DNA of 42,809 bases from assembly GCF_003428875.1 (NCBI RefSeq), contig NZ_QQRS01000014.1, positions 1-42,809 on the forward strand. The letters run 5' to 3'. Source of the DNA: Planomicrobium okeanokoites. Its GTDB lineage: Bacteria > Bacillota > Bacilli > Bacillales_A > Planococcaceae. Below the pieces are notes generated by a model, which made no database searches, was not told where the DNA came from, and saw only the letters and a list, made by a program, of their open reading frames with translations. Shown here piece after piece: positions 1 to 9,168 of this stretch; within the stretch, counting starts at the first letter, position 1, and each line of letters opens with the position of its first letter. Made by a program: the position numbers and the translations under genes.

Positions 1-80
1 TCACCAAACGAAGTGCGGTAGGAATTTTAATGAGAATTTTATTAGAAACTACTGTCCACTTTCTTGACTAAAGTCCAAAT

Positions 81-135
81 ATATCCGCGCTCAGGAAATT
101 ATATCCGCGTTCAGCGATTTATATCCGCGTTCGCC
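81..135. repeat. 20-bp tandem repeat array 1
   Basis: Two full units and one partial unit of a 20-bp repeat with core ATATCCGCGYTCAG followed by a variable AT-rich hexamer. The last unit ends in TTCGCC instead of TTCAG. It lies beyond the terminator of the sugar transferase gene. The period is not a multiple of three, so it is not coding. The first 80 bases of the window hold nothing I recognise. Confidence 0.85.
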
Positions 136-186
136 TTTTCCTCAACTCATCAATCTCTTTCTACACTTCTTCCACTAAAATACTAA

Positions 187-225
187 AGCCGCGTCTTGTA
201 ACCTTTTCGGGTTACAAAACACGGC
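187..225 (-). terminator. Rho-independent terminator after the sugar transferase
   Basis: Long inverted repeat (arms 187-203 and 209-225) with one or two mismatches. The inner arm is TTGTAACC/GGTTACAA with a short loop, and on the minus strand it is followed by a T-rich stretch. It sits about 55 bp past the stop of the minus-strand sugar transferase. Confidence 0.75.
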
Positions 226-281
226 TCCTTTCACTTCCAAACAAAACAGTAATCTCAAACCACACAATTTTTCACTCCCCG

Positions 282-899
282 TCACTTAAACAACATCACT
301 ACTGTCAGCAAAATCACTTTCAGGTTTCCCCACAGGGACCTTCTGGACATGTACTCCAGGTTTATTCTCAATTTGTCCCGCATCACTTCGTTGATGTAAA
401 TGTATTCCGGATCGCTGGCCTCGCCCAGTAAATCGCATTCTCTTCTGTATAAGATGGAGGCGTAGTCTGTTATTCCCGGGCGCACCGAAAAGATGTCATT
501 TTCAGCGTCGAGATAATGCTTCACATATTCAGGCACTTCAGGACGCGGGCCGACTAAAGCCATGTCGCCTTTTATCACGTTGAACAATTGCGGCAGTTCG
601 TCCATTTTAGTGGCCCGCAGAAATTTTCCGATTCGGGTCACGCGGCAGTCTGCGCCAACTGTTATTAATGTGCCGGCCGAATTATTCGTCATGGTCCTGA
701 ATTTCAAAATACGGAAATGCCTTTTATGAAGTCCGACTCTTTCTTGTTTGAATAAAACCGGATACCCGGAATCGAGAATAACCGCCAGGGCAATTAATAA
801 CAGAAGCGGCGACAGAATGATAATTCCGGCTATGGAGAGGAAAATGTCAAATACTCGGATCATAACTTCTTTCACGTATTCAGCAGGCTTTTTTCTCAT
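282..899 (-). CDS. Initiating sugar transferase (polyprenyl-phosphate phosphotransferase)
   Basis: Transfers a sugar-1-phosphate from a UDP-sugar to undecaprenyl phosphate at the inner membrane face, the first step of a Wzx/Wzy-type polysaccharide. It is about 205 aa, the size of a short bacterial sugar transferase (PssA/TuaA/EpsL type). There is one N-terminal hydrophobic segment (about residues 15-40), then FKQERVG, KFRTM, KMDELPQLFNVIKGDM and LVGPRPE, all hallmarks of the family. An upstream in-frame ATG exists at 938, but AAAGGAG sits 8 nt before the ATG at 899, so I chose 899. It lies 59 bp downstream of the aminotransferase gene, probably in the same transcript. Which sugar is used cannot be read from sequence. 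A paralogue (EpsL) lies at 28215. Confidence 0.92.
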   Translation of the reverse strand: MRKKPAEYVKEVMIRVFDIFLSIAGIIILSPLLLLIALAVILDSGYPVLFKQERVGLHKRHFRILKFRTMTNNSAGTLITVGADCRVTRIGKFLRATKMDELPQLFNVIKGDMALVGPRPEVPEYVKHYLDAENDIFSVRPGITDYASILYRRECDLLGEASDPEYIYINEVMRDKLRINLEYMSRRSLWGNLKVILLTVVMLFK

Positions 900-958
900 G
901 AGTACAACTCCTTTAAGAGCCACGATCTCATAAATCATTCACATGAAACTTCACAGCG

Positions 959-2167
959 TCAAGACACCAACCGATTCAGCAGCATTGAATTCAGGCTGTC
1001 ACAAATATATAGAACATCTTCTTCGCTCAATAAGGTATGAACCGGCAACGAGATTTCATTGAGATACTGAAGATGGGCGTACGGGAAATCTTTGATATCA
1101 AATCCCATGTTTTTGTAAGCTGTCAGCATTGGCAGCGGTTTATAATGGATATTCGTAGAAATTCCTTTCTCAGCCATTGCCCGGATGATTTCACCGCGTT
1201 CGGCTTCAGACATGCCGGTCATGCGCACAAGATATAAATGGCCGCTGGATTCAGAAGCAACTGTGAAATGCTCCAAGATTGCTACATTGCTGTTCGCCAA
1301 TGCCCGGTCATAGGTTTCAATGATCTCCCTTCTTTTCTTCAACAGTTCAGGGTATCTGCTGAATTGTGCCAAACCGATGGCCGCTGCAATGTCGGTCATA
1401 TTGCATTTATAGCCCGGATAGATGATGTCATAATCGCAGGAGCCGGTCTGCGCTTTGGCCAATGCATCTTTCGACTGGCCGTGAAGTGACAGCAGCATGA
1501 AATGACGGTAGATTTCTTCATCCGGCACACTTGCAATGCTGTTCCACGTTACAGCTCCCCCTTCGCAGGTAGTCAAATTCTTCACTGCGTGGAAAGAGAA
1601 ACAGGTAAAATCAGCGACTTCGCCGCTTTTCCGGCCATTGTAGCTGGCACCAAAAGAATGGGCGGCATCTGCAATAACCGTTATTCTTCCCATTGCCTGC
1701 TGCAGATCGCTCGCGGGAACGAAAAGATGTTTTTTATTGTTCACCGCTTCGAAGATCCTGTTGTAATCGCACATCACGCCTGCGATATCCACTGGCAGGA
1801 TGGCCTTCGTCTTGCTTGTAATCGCCTGCTCCATCAAATCGTAATTCATCTCATAAGAATCAGGTGCCGTGTCAATGAGCACAATTTTGGCTCCGACATG
1901 CTGAATCACACTGGCGGTGGCTGTATAGGTATAAGCGGAGGTAATGACTTCGTCCCCTTCCCCGACACCCAAAATCCGTAAAGTCAGTTCCATGGCAGCT
2001 GTTCCTGAATTCAGGCAAACCGCTTTCGGCGTATTCACATACTCGGCAATCGTTTTTTCAAACAGTTTTGTCTTGGGTCCTGTGGTAATCCAGCCGGATC
2101 TGAGAACTTCTATAACAGCGTTGATTTCCGCTTCTGATATATCCGGTGGGGAAAATTGAATATTCAT
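959..2167 (-). CDS. DegT/DnrJ/EryC1/StrS-family sugar aminotransferase
   Basis: PLP-dependent aminotransferase that would convert a UDP-keto-sugar to an amino sugar for the neighbouring polysaccharide. It is about 402 aa. The Schiff-base lysine is visible in the motif HAVKNLTTCEGG, preceded by the ADAAHSFGA motif (PLP-ring-contacting Asp); LNSGTAA near the N-terminus binds PLP phosphate. The open frame extends upstream to 2245, but a strong AGAGGAGG lies just before the ATG at 2167, giving the family-typical MNIQFSPPDI start. It has its own promoter region with a TTAACC array and is followed by the sugar transferase. No cognate 4,6-dehydratase is next to it; EpsC at 40632 could supply the keto-sugar (inference). 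Confidence 0.9.
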   Translation of the reverse strand: MNIQFSPPDISEAEINAVIEVLRSGWITTGPKTKLFEKTIAEYVNTPKAVCLNSGTAAMELTLRILGVGEGDEVITSAYTYTATASVIQHVGAKIVLIDTAPDSYEMNYDLMEQAITSKTKAILPVDIAGVMCDYNRIFEAVNNKKHLFVPASDLQQAMGRITVIADAAHSFGASYNGRKSGEVADFTCFSFHAVKNLTTCEGGAVTWNSIASVPDEEIYRHFMLLSLHGQSKDALAKAQTGSCDYDIIYPGYKCNMTDIAAAIGLAQFSRYPELLKKRREIIETYDRALANSNVAILEHFTVASESSGHLYLVRMTGMSEAERGEIIRAMAEKGISTNIHYKPLPMLTAYKNMGFDIKDFPYAHLQYLNEISLPVHTLLSEEDVLYICDSLNSMLLNRLVS

Positions 2168-2370
2168 TTTTATGACCTCCTCTGATCCCAAGTCAATGTG
2201 AAGGCGCCGCTTCAATCTTCGATTTCTGTCCATTTCCATAATCAAAAAAATTGGGCATAAATTCCCAAAAATTCCGATTACACCAAAAATAAAACCATCA
2301 GAAAACTGCTCTGTTCTGCTGCTCTAACATCCTCCTCCTTCTGCTATAATCAGTGTTTTATCTTAGAAAT

Positions 2371-2413
2371 ATTCTATAATCCACAGGTTAAAATAAGGTT
2401 AAAAATAGGTTAA
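2371..2413 (-). promoter_or_regulatory. Promoter with three TTAACC direct repeats (11-bp period)
   Basis: On the minus strand TTAACC occurs at 2413-2408, 2402-2397 and 2391-2386, each separated by exactly 5 bp. Nine bp further is TAGAAT (2376-2371), a plausible -10. This leaves a leader of about 200 nt before the ATG at 2167. The arrangement is that of an OmpR/PhoB-class response-regulator site (e.g. the Bacillus PhoP box, TTNACA-like units at 11-bp period). The rest of the 2168-2535 gap holds no gene; a 10-codon ORF at 2330 has a Shine-Dalgarno too close to its ATG. Confidence 0.6.
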
Positions 2414-2535
2414 ATAACGCTGATCCTTAAAAATGAAGCAATAGTTACATTAGGACTTTCAGTTCATGCTTAATATTGTTTATGTTTCTATATTTAATTT
2501 CCAAAAAACTTTACATCCTAAATGAAAAGCCGCTT

Positions 2536-3792
2536 TCACACTGCTGATGCTTTTTTATAATGATTCAGGAAGAGCCAGGAAACCAGCAGAAACGCAAGCC
2601 CGGTACCAAGCGGCAAGCCGTAAATATTCAAAAATACTGAAAAGAAAAATGAAAAGATGAGATTCGCAAAAGTGATGAGCAAGATCAGCAAATATATACT
2701 TTTCTTGTCACCTTTCATATAGAAAATCCGGCTGATGATTTCGTACAGGCACATGCCGATAACGAGCGGAAAATAGTAAATGACGATTTTCGCTAATTGC
2801 TGAATTTCTTCTGCCCTGAATTCACCCCGGTAGAAAAGCAGCCTGAGGACGGGCTCCACGAAAGGCAGCGCGAACAGCATCGCCACCGACAGGTAAAGCA
2901 AGTATTTATAACTTTTGCTGATGATTTTTGTAATGGTCCTGTTTTTCCTTCTTTGAATCAGTCTCGCCAATAAAGGGAAATAGACAGAGAAAATGTTTGT
3001 AATGATCAGGCCGAGCGGAATCGCAATCAGATTATTGGCGTAGTTGATCAGTGAAATGCTGCCTTCCCCGTAATAAGTGGCGAGCACTCTGTCAATGACC
3101 AGGTTCACCGGCAGAATGATGCTTCCGGCAACCACAAAAGGCACCAGTCTAAGAATAGCCAAGGTGTTATTCCCTTTGATTCTGAATCCGGCAATTTGAA
3201 ATAAACCATGTTTTCTCGCTGCGGCATACAACCATAAGGTCTGGAACAGAACTCCCAATGCTGTACCGGCTGCGAGAAAGTAAATATGCTGATCGCTCCA
3301 ATTGAACAAAATGGCAAATAGGATAATGAACAAATTATAAGGCAGCGCAACGAAATTCGACAGGTAAAAACGATTGTGGTAATGCAGCAAGCTTTTAAAA
3401 TAACCATTGAAGACGAAAAATGTGACGGACGGCAACATGATGAGAAACAGCAAGAAAACAGGCATCGAAACAGCATCGCTGGCATACAGTATTAAGCCGG
3501 TTATTAAAGCGGCACTTGACAGGATCAGACTGAGAAAAATTAAGCTATTGAATAATTCCGTGCTCTGTTTCTTGGCTTCACCCGCTTTGGAGATGTGTTT
3601 TATTCCTACGATATTAATCGAAGATGCCAAAGATGACGCTAAAATGATCGGAAAAAGCGAAGCCAAGACGTACTGGTCCAACACTGCGCTGACGCCGAAA
3701 TATTTCCCGATCACCACTTCCCGGAACAGGCCCGATACTTTTATCAGTAAAGAAATCGCCATCATCACCGCACTGATTTTCAGCAGTTTCAT
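2536..3792 (-). CDS. MurJ/MviN-like polysaccharide flippase
   Basis: Integral membrane protein of 418 aa with about 12 hydrophobic segments, in the MOP exporter superfamily. The N-terminus contains SGLFREVVIGKYFGVS, the signature of MurJ/MviN-type lipid-linked glycan flippases (known from the family). It would flip the undecaprenyl-linked repeat unit built by the neighbouring glycosyltransferases. It is shorter than MurJ (about 500 aa), as is usual for polysaccharide-cluster members. Its ATG overlaps the stop of the preceding GT2 gene as ATGA, indicating translational coupling. It is the last gene of the transcript starting at 8713. Confidence 0.88.
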   Translation of the reverse strand: MKLLKISAVMMAISLLIKVSGLFREVVIGKYFGVSAVLDQYVLASLFPIILASSLASSINIVGIKHISKAGEAKKQSTELFNSLIFLSLILSSAALITGLILYASDAVSMPVFLLFLIMLPSVTFFVFNGYFKSLLHYHNRFYLSNFVALPYNLFIILFAILFNWSDQHIYFLAAGTALGVLFQTLWLYAAARKHGLFQIAGFRIKGNNTLAILRLVPFVVAGSIILPVNLVIDRVLATYYGEGSISLINYANNLIAIPLGLIITNIFSVYFPLLARLIQRRKNRTITKIISKSYKYLLYLSVAMLFALPFVEPVLRLLFYRGEFRAEEIQQLAKIVIYYFPLVIGMCLYEIISRIFYMKGDKKSIYLLILLITFANLIFSFFFSVFLNIYGLPLGTGLAFLLVSWLFLNHYKKASAV

Positions 3793-4826
3793 ACAAGGGA
3801 CCTTTTAAATAGCGCAAGGTATCCTGTGAAAGGAAAACCGAATTTGACGTATCCGGCGTAAGAGCCGATGATCCATGATGACTGGACAATAAATATAATC
3901 GTGAGGCCGATGGCGATGTCTTTGGGTTTAAAAAGAGCCATGCCGAGTGACAGCATATAAACGGCATATAACGAGATGCTCAGAATGGCAAAATAAAGGA
4001 AAAGCTCCGGATCCAAGACCAGCAAGCCGCCCGCTGCAAGCAGCCAGAATAAGACGAACAATGGCAGAATATGTGATAGCCGGATTGACTCCTGATGGGC
4101 ATTTGCTGTTTTGATCCGCCAATACCCATAATTGAAATACTGTTTCACCAGACCGCCCATGGTATTGCGGGGAAAATAGAAAATCTCGATGCTCGGATTT
4201 AACATGATTTTTTTCAATGTCTCTTTTCTTAACCGGCAGTTCAGCTCGACGTCTTCATTGATTTTCCATTCTTCGTTCCAGCCGCCGACCAGCAACAGGT
4301 CCTGTTTGAGCCAGGCTCCCGGAAACAAAGTATCCACTTCTTCGACTTTGGAGCTGTAGCGAAACTTGGCGCCACCGATCACCCATTTATTCGATAAGGC
4401 TTTCGCGACAAGGGTTGAATACGGGTCATAGCCTTGAGTGACTGTCCGCCCGCCAACGTTGCAGTACTTCAAGGGCTCGCTTTGCAGCAAAAGGTAGATT
4501 TCAGACAAATAATTGACTGGAATTCTACTGTGGACATCCAGCCTGACGACATAGTCACCGGCACATTCTTTCAGGCCCACATTCAAAGAAGTCGCAATCA
4601 TCCGCTTCGGATTGCTCAAAATTTTGATCGCCAAATTTTCGTTCCGCTCTTTGATCTTGTTCAGTTCCTCTAATGTATGATCTGTGGAATTTCCGTCGAT
4701 GAAAATCACTTCGTAGCTGTCACTCGGCAAATCCTGCTCCTGTAAGAAGTCCCAGAACGCGTTTATAAATTTCTCTTCATTATATACAGGTATGAGTATA
4801 CTGAGATTTATCATGGCTCTGATCAT
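3789..4826 (-). CDS. Family 2 glycosyltransferase (ExoA-like)
   Basis: GT-A fold inverting glycosyltransferase of 345 aa. The N-terminal NLSILIPVYNEEKFI is the GT2 start signature, with FIDGNSTDHT and VVRLDVHSR supplying acidic residues for the metal/nucleotide site. About residues 255-345 form C-terminal membrane segments, as in ExoA-like enzymes. It adds a sugar to the lipid-linked repeat unit at the cytoplasmic face. The ATG at 4826 overlaps the polymerase stop as ATGA; a second ATG at 4814 gives the more usual GT2 N-terminus with SD spacing of 12, so the exact start is uncertain. Confidence 0.9.
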   Translation of the reverse strand: MIRAMINLSILIPVYNEEKFINAFWDFLQEQDLPSDSYEVIFIDGNSTDHTLEELNKIKERNENLAIKILSNPKRMIATSLNVGLKECAGDYVVRLDVHSRIPVNYLSEIYLLLQSEPLKYCNVGGRTVTQGYDPYSTLVAKALSNKWVIGGAKFRYSSKVEEVDTLFPGAWLKQDLLLVGGWNEEWKINEDVELNCRLRKETLKKIMLNPSIEIFYFPRNTMGGLVKQYFNYGYWRIKTANAHQESIRLSHILPLFVLFWLLAAGGLLVLDPELFLYFAILSISLYAVYMLSLGMALFKPKDIAIGLTIIFIVQSSWIIGSYAGYVKFGFPFTGYLALFKRSLV

Positions 4827-6121
4827 TCCTTTTTAGTATTCAATGACAAAAGGGATAAGAGTATACCGATAAAAGGTGTATATAAAAAATTGATGATTTC
4901 CGGTTCGGACAGCGACGCAATCGACAGACCGATGATAAAAGAAAAGAGGACAATTGCCAGATTGATTTGCTCTTTTGTGAAATCCGCTTTCCTGATCTGT
5001 TTCAAAAATAATTTATAGAATATGCTGGCCACTACAGCCAATATTATTCCAAAGCCGACAAACCCGGATTTGAACAGGAAGAAGTAGACGATATTATGGA
5101 TATAATTTTTTGACACCATATGGCCGGCGCTGTGTGAAAACGACATGTACTCGGCACCGAGCCCACTGCCGAATAAGGCATTTTCTTTGACCAGTTTGCC
5201 CAGTTCTTTCATTTCCTCCATTCTGGTGAGTACAGAAGGATCCTGGAAGCTGGCTGCGAGATAGATCCTTTCAAAACCGTAATCCAGAAATTCCACATCA
5301 TACACTAAAGTATAGAAATACAGCGCCACTGCACCTGCAGCCAGTCCGATATTCAATAAAATCCTTTTCGTGCTGATCGTGATGCCTTTAGTGGCGAGGA
5401 AATTCAGCAAATAGATCATAAACACGGTGGATACAAAGCCCAGCCAATAGGACCTGAAATGTGAAAGGTAGACAAAAAGCAGGAAAGGCAGAAGATAAAT
5501 CAGCAGATGGAAATTTCTTTTATTGGTAAAAGCGAGCTCCTGGATGAGATAGGCGGCGATAAACCAGGAAAAAAGCGGCGCTGACAAAACGATCCTGAAA
5601 TGCTCCATGGGGGTAAAAACCGTGGTCGGCGGAAAAATTCCAATAGCCACTAAGACAGCGCCGGCACAGACGGAAAACATCAAAACTCCCACAAACTTAC
5701 GGATAAACTTCTGAAGGTCGATCCCATACAAAAGGTTATAAGTGATAAAGTAAAAAATCACGATTTCCGCAAAGATGAATAATTGCCCCAATGAGTTGGT
5801 GATGCTGTTCCCTCTGATGGTGCCGATTCCAAAGAAAAACACAGCGAACAGCAAGAGGAACAGCATTTCCTTTGCAAGGGGGCCTGTGCGGACCACCATG
5901 TCATCCGCCAGGAACCGCGGCAGATATTTCAGCACCAACACGAAAAACAGCAAGAGAATGATTCCCGTCTGATAATAATGTGTCAGTGAAGGCGTCGAAA
6001 ATATCCGGTAATACGGTATCCAAGTCATCACAAACAAGCATATAAGGAATGTCTTTTCTTTGGTGACGGCCAAACTGGAAACGGCAAACATCAGCAAAAC
6101 CGCAGATATCAAGATGAGCAT
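4823..6121 (-). CDS. O-antigen polymerase/ligase-like (Wzy) membrane protein
   Basis: 432-aa polytopic membrane protein with about 11-12 hydrophobic segments and a large extracellular loop around residues 275-335 containing GSGLGAEY and HNIVYFFLFKSGFVGFG, characteristic of the Wzy_C/O-antigen ligase family (compare TuaE). It would polymerise flipped repeat units outside the membrane. The start has AAGAGGG about 8 nt upstream. It lies 4 bp after the GT4 gene and overlaps the next gene by 4 bp. Family members diverge strongly, so assignment rests on topology and the loop motif. Confidence 0.85.
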   Translation of the reverse strand: MLILISAVLLMFAVSSLAVTKEKTFLICLFVMTWIPYYRIFSTPSLTHYYQTGIILLLFFVLVLKYLPRFLADDMVVRTGPLAKEMLFLLLFAVFFFGIGTIRGNSITNSLGQLFIFAEIVIFYFITYNLLYGIDLQKFIRKFVGVLMFSVCAGAVLVAIGIFPPTTVFTPMEHFRIVLSAPLFSWFIAAYLIQELAFTNKRNFHLLIYLLPFLLFVYLSHFRSYWLGFVSTVFMIYLLNFLATKGITISTKRILLNIGLAAGAVALYFYTLVYDVEFLDYGFERIYLAASFQDPSVLTRMEEMKELGKLVKENALFGSGLGAEYMSFSHSAGHMVSKNYIHNIVYFFLFKSGFVGFGIILAVVASIFYKLFLKQIRKADFTKEQINLAIVLFSFIIGLSIASLSEPEIINFLYTPFIGILLSLLSLNTKKE

Positions 6122-6125
6122 ATGA

Positions 6126-7292
6126 TTACCCTCTTTTTTGGATCAATTCTTCCCACACTCCCACATATTTCGAGGCGATTTTATCCCACGTATAGTCCGT
6201 GTTCGCCTTTTCAAAAGCTTTTGCCTGTAAGATTTCATTCAATTGTTCATCGTCAATCAGCAGTTTCATCTTAGCTGCCAATTCTTTCGGATTTTTCTGC
6301 CGGAAAATCAATCCGGCATCTCCGATGACCTGGGGAATCCCGCCGCAAGTGGAGCCGATCACCACTTTTCTGCAGGCCATCGCTTCGACCAGCACCCTGC
6401 CAAACTGCTCTTTGACCAAATGCGGCTTGAATTTCGGCATGAACTTCAGTTTGTTTTTCCTTAAGTAATACGCTTCTTCGGAAGGCAGGATCAAAGCGTC
6501 GATCTGGTTCAGGAACTCGGGCAGCCGGGTTTGCGGTATCAAATCATGGACATGGATTTTATCCTGGATGTTCATTTTTTCCGCTTGTTGAAGAAATTGT
6601 TCTTTTTCGTTGCCTTTGGCAATCATCGTCAGTTTAAAATTTTCGTTCTCCAGGATTTTCAAAGCATTCAACAGGGTGTAGATCCCTTTATAATGTTCAA
6701 AATAGCCGACAAAGCCAAAATGATATGGCTCGTTCCGGACAGCCGTTTCACTCGGACGAAATAAATGATGGTCAAATCCATTGCCGATAAAATACGTTTT
6801 GCCCAGATACCCTTTTTGGCGCAGCACTTCTTCCTGATCTTTGAATAAAGGAATGATGGCGTCGAATTGCTGATAGCTGTATTCTTCTATTTTTTTGAAT
6901 GGATAAGGGAAATGCTTCACGACATTCTGCGCCGCCCGTATCGTCGTGACAGTTTCCGGGGCCAGTTTCCGGATGCTTCTTAAAAACTGGTAAGTGCCGA
7001 TATAAGAAGCTTCAGCGATAAAATGGACCGCATCAAAGCCGGAACGGATCAAATTGCCGATTCCTTTGCCGTAGACGGTACTGGCTTCAAAACCGGTCCA
7101 TTTACCTGGTATGGACTTGAACATGACCGTTTTTATTCCGACATCATTGAGCTTTTGGATCCTGTCCATCGTGAAACTGTTGCCTTTTGTCGTAGCGACG
7201 GTCAATTCAACGCTGTCTTTCTCCCCTATGGCTTCGATGAAACTGGCCCACCGTTCCAGCCAGTCCCCGCTGCAGACGATTAACACTTTCAT
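6126..7292 (-). CDS. Family 4 glycosyltransferase
   Basis: Retaining GT-B glycosyltransferase of 388 aa. The C-terminal nucleotide-sugar binding half shows FVGYFEHYKGI (about residues 195-205), ALILPSEEAYY, and VEAMACRKVVIGSTCGGIPQVIGDAG, which is the EX7E-type region of GT4 enzymes. The N-terminus MKVLIVCSGDWLERW is typical of this sub-group. It would act on the lipid-linked intermediate at the cytoplasmic membrane face. It lies 20 bp after the dehydrogenase in the same transcript. Donor and acceptor sugars are not predictable. Confidence 0.9.
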   Translation of the reverse strand: MKVLIVCSGDWLERWASFIEAIGEKDSVELTVATTKGNSFTMDRIQKLNDVGIKTVMFKSIPGKWTGFEASTVYGKGIGNLIRSGFDAVHFIAEASYIGTYQFLRSIRKLAPETVTTIRAAQNVVKHFPYPFKKIEEYSYQQFDAIIPLFKDQEEVLRQKGYLGKTYFIGNGFDHHLFRPSETAVRNEPYHFGFVGYFEHYKGIYTLLNALKILENENFKLTMIAKGNEKEQFLQQAEKMNIQDKIHVHDLIPQTRLPEFLNQIDALILPSEEAYYLRKNKLKFMPKFKPHLVKEQFGRVLVEAMACRKVVIGSTCGGIPQVIGDAGLIFRQKNPKELAAKMKLLIDDEQLNEILQAKAFEKANTDYTWDKIASKYVGVWEELIQKRG

Positions 7293-7312
7293 GCCCCATC
7301 ATCCCTTTGCCT

Positions 7313-8713
7313 TTATTTTCTGATCTGATATGTTCGAAAATATCCTTTTCTATGGATGACCGCTGTTTTCACAATGAAATTCTTTTCAGCGTTATTGGTA
7401 GGAGCGCCCAGTTTTACGACATTGCTTTGATGTTCGAACGCATTTCTTGTATCGACGATTATCTTCGCTTTTTCTCCGATGATCCGGTAATCGTAATCGG
7501 AATGCTTTGTCAGCAGGAGGATGCAGTCATATGCGCCTATATGGGCATAGTCCAATTCCACAGATTCCACCTTATCCCCGTTTTTATCCTTGAAGCTCCG
7601 GGCATATGGATCGTTATAATCTAAAATTGCCCCGTACCCTTTCAGCAGTTCATAGATTTCCAGACCCGGCGACTCCCGGACATCGTCAATATCCGGTTTA
7701 TAAGCCATACCGAGAATGAGGATCTGGGATCCCCTGATGGAGCGGCTGCGTAAATTCAGCGCTTCGCTCACTTTGCTGATAACGTAATTCGGCATCCCTT
7801 TATTGGTTTCTTGCGCGATTTCAATGAACTTACTGTAGAAATTGCTGGCTCTGGCTTTCCAGGATAAATACATCGGATCGAGCGGAATGCAATGGCCGCC
7901 AATTCCGGGACCCGGCGAGAATTTCATGAATCCGAAAGGCTTCGTATCAGCCGCTTCGATCGTTTCCCATATATCAATCCCGAGCTTATCGCTCATCATC
8001 GCCATTTCATTGATAAATGCTATGTTGATACTGCGGAAAGTGTTTTCCAGCAATTTCGTCATCTCCGCCACTTTCGGACAGGACACAGGAACGATCTGTT
8101 CAACTATTTGCTGATATAAAAAAACCCCATGTTCTGTACAGGAAGCTGTTGTTCCGCCCAGGACCTTGGGTGTGTTTCCAGTATGAAATACCGCGTTTCC
8201 AGGATCTATCCGTTCCGGTGAAAAGCACAGGAAATAATCTTTCCCGACGGCATACCCTTCTGCAGCAAGCTCTTTTTCAATCAATTCTTCCGTAGTCCCC
8301 GGATAAGTCGTGCTTTCCAATGTAATCAAAAAATCAGTATGCATATTTTTCTTGATATCGTTCACCGCTGAAATGATATAAGACATGTCCGGCTCATGGG
8401 ATTTATTTAAAGGAGTCGGTACACAAATACTTACAGCATCCAGCAGCCGAATATCGGAAAAATCAGCAGTCGGCTTAAAATGCCCGCTCTCCACAATTGC
8501 AGCAACGTCTTCGTCTTTACTGTCGATGACATACGATTTACCGGCTTTCAAAGTTTTGATTTTTTCCGTGTCCACATCAAATCCATAGACGGTAAATCCT
8601 GCTTTCGCGAATGCAATAGCCAGCGGCAAACCCACATACCCCAGTCCGATCACTCCAATTACGGCCTTTTGCTGACGGATTTTTTCCATTAACCGAGTTG
8701 ACTGTATTTCCAT
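7313..8713 (-). CDS. UDP-HexNAc 6-dehydrogenase (WbpA/VipA-like)
   Basis: NAD-dependent four-electron oxidation of a UDP-sugar to its uronic acid. It is 466 aa. It has the Rossmann motif GVIGLGYVGLPLA, ESTTYPGTTEE, FSPERIDPGN, and the catalytic Cys in GIGGHCIPLDP. The TTYPGTTEE/SPERIDPGN pattern is typical of the UDP-GlcNAc/ManNAc branch rather than UDP-glucose dehydrogenase (family knowledge). The open frame runs to 8854, but AAAGGGGGG lies before the ATG at 8713. A C-terminal extension of about 25 residues follows the usual DTRNAF end. It is the first gene of the minus-strand polysaccharide operon; a paralogue is at 38255. Confidence 0.92.
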   Translation of the reverse strand: MEIQSTRLMEKIRQQKAVIGVIGLGYVGLPLAIAFAKAGFTVYGFDVDTEKIKTLKAGKSYVIDSKDEDVAAIVESGHFKPTADFSDIRLLDAVSICVPTPLNKSHEPDMSYIISAVNDIKKNMHTDFLITLESTTYPGTTEELIEKELAAEGYAVGKDYFLCFSPERIDPGNAVFHTGNTPKVLGGTTASCTEHGVFLYQQIVEQIVPVSCPKVAEMTKLLENTFRSINIAFINEMAMMSDKLGIDIWETIEAADTKPFGFMKFSPGPGIGGHCIPLDPMYLSWKARASNFYSKFIEIAQETNKGMPNYVISKVSEALNLRSRSIRGSQILILGMAYKPDIDDVRESPGLEIYELLKGYGAILDYNDPYARSFKDKNGDKVESVELDYAHIGAYDCILLLTKHSDYDYRIIGEKAKIIVDTRNAFEHQSNVVKLGAPTNNAEKNFIVKTAVIHRKGYFRTYQIRK

Positions 8714-8900
8714 ATTCCGTCCCCCCTTTATCTTCGTGCAAAATGTAAAAGCGGTTGATTTTACAGCAGTTACAGACAAAGCATCCATAAGCCGATCAGT
8801 TATTGAAATATGAAATAAATACAAGTTTGTCAATATCGATGGGAAGCCGTTCATACAGTGGATTTCCTGTGCAATCCAGCCATTCGTGTTCGTTTCGGCA

Positions 8901-8964
8901 AGCGTAGCCTATAAAGGTTAAAAAGCGGTTAAAAAAATGGGCGGATAGAATATTTACTGGTTAA
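8901..8964 (-). promoter_or_regulatory. Promoter with TTAACC direct repeats upstream of the dehydrogenase operon
   Basis: On the minus strand TTAACC occurs at 8964-8959, 8932-8927 and 8921-8916. The last two are 11 bp apart and the outer one is 32 bp further, about three helical turns. Nine bp after the last repeat is TACGCT (8906-8901), in the same position as the TAnnnT box of the 2371 and 26268 promoters. The implied leader is about 180 nt. Confidence 0.5.
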
Positions 8965-8975
8965 AATAGCATAGA

Positions 8976-9011
8976 AAAAGCGAAGCATAACAGTTTGTTA
9001 AGCTTCGCTTT
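8976..9011 (-). terminator. Hairpin with minus-strand T tract upstream of the operon promoter
   Basis: Inverted repeat AAAGCGAAGC / GCTTCGCTTT with further pairing towards the loop. Read on the minus strand it is followed by TTTTTC, like an intrinsic terminator. No minus-strand gene lies upstream, so it may be left from a lost gene or insulate the promoter. Its function is unassigned. Confidence 0.45.
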
Positions 9012-9048
9012 GCTTGGCCTTCATTTTATTGATTTTTTCCTTTCTTTT

Positions 9049-9104
9049 TCGCTTTTCGCCTGCGAAAAGCATCCATTCAGGTCTTTTGATCTTAAGATTT
9101 GAAG
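9049..9104. repeat. Intergenic hairpin repeat, copy 1
   Basis: A 32-bp core (9049-9080) identical to 10149-10180, containing the perfect inverted repeat GCTTTTCGC-CT-GCGAAAAGC, followed by a less conserved tail ending TTTGAAG in both copies. Each copy is followed within about 65-95 bp by a 20-bp tandem array. Confidence 0.8.
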
Positions 9105-9168
9105 CATAGCCGGTTCTGCCAGTAAGTTGCTATCTTTTTTAACTTTCTCTTTTCGGAAATTAATGCGG

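Noticed and set aside
2281..2330. Ten-codon leader peptide in the aminotransferase leader (ATG at 2330)
   Set aside because: Purine-rich SD directly abuts the ATG, too close for normal initiation, and the peptide has no regulatory codon run.
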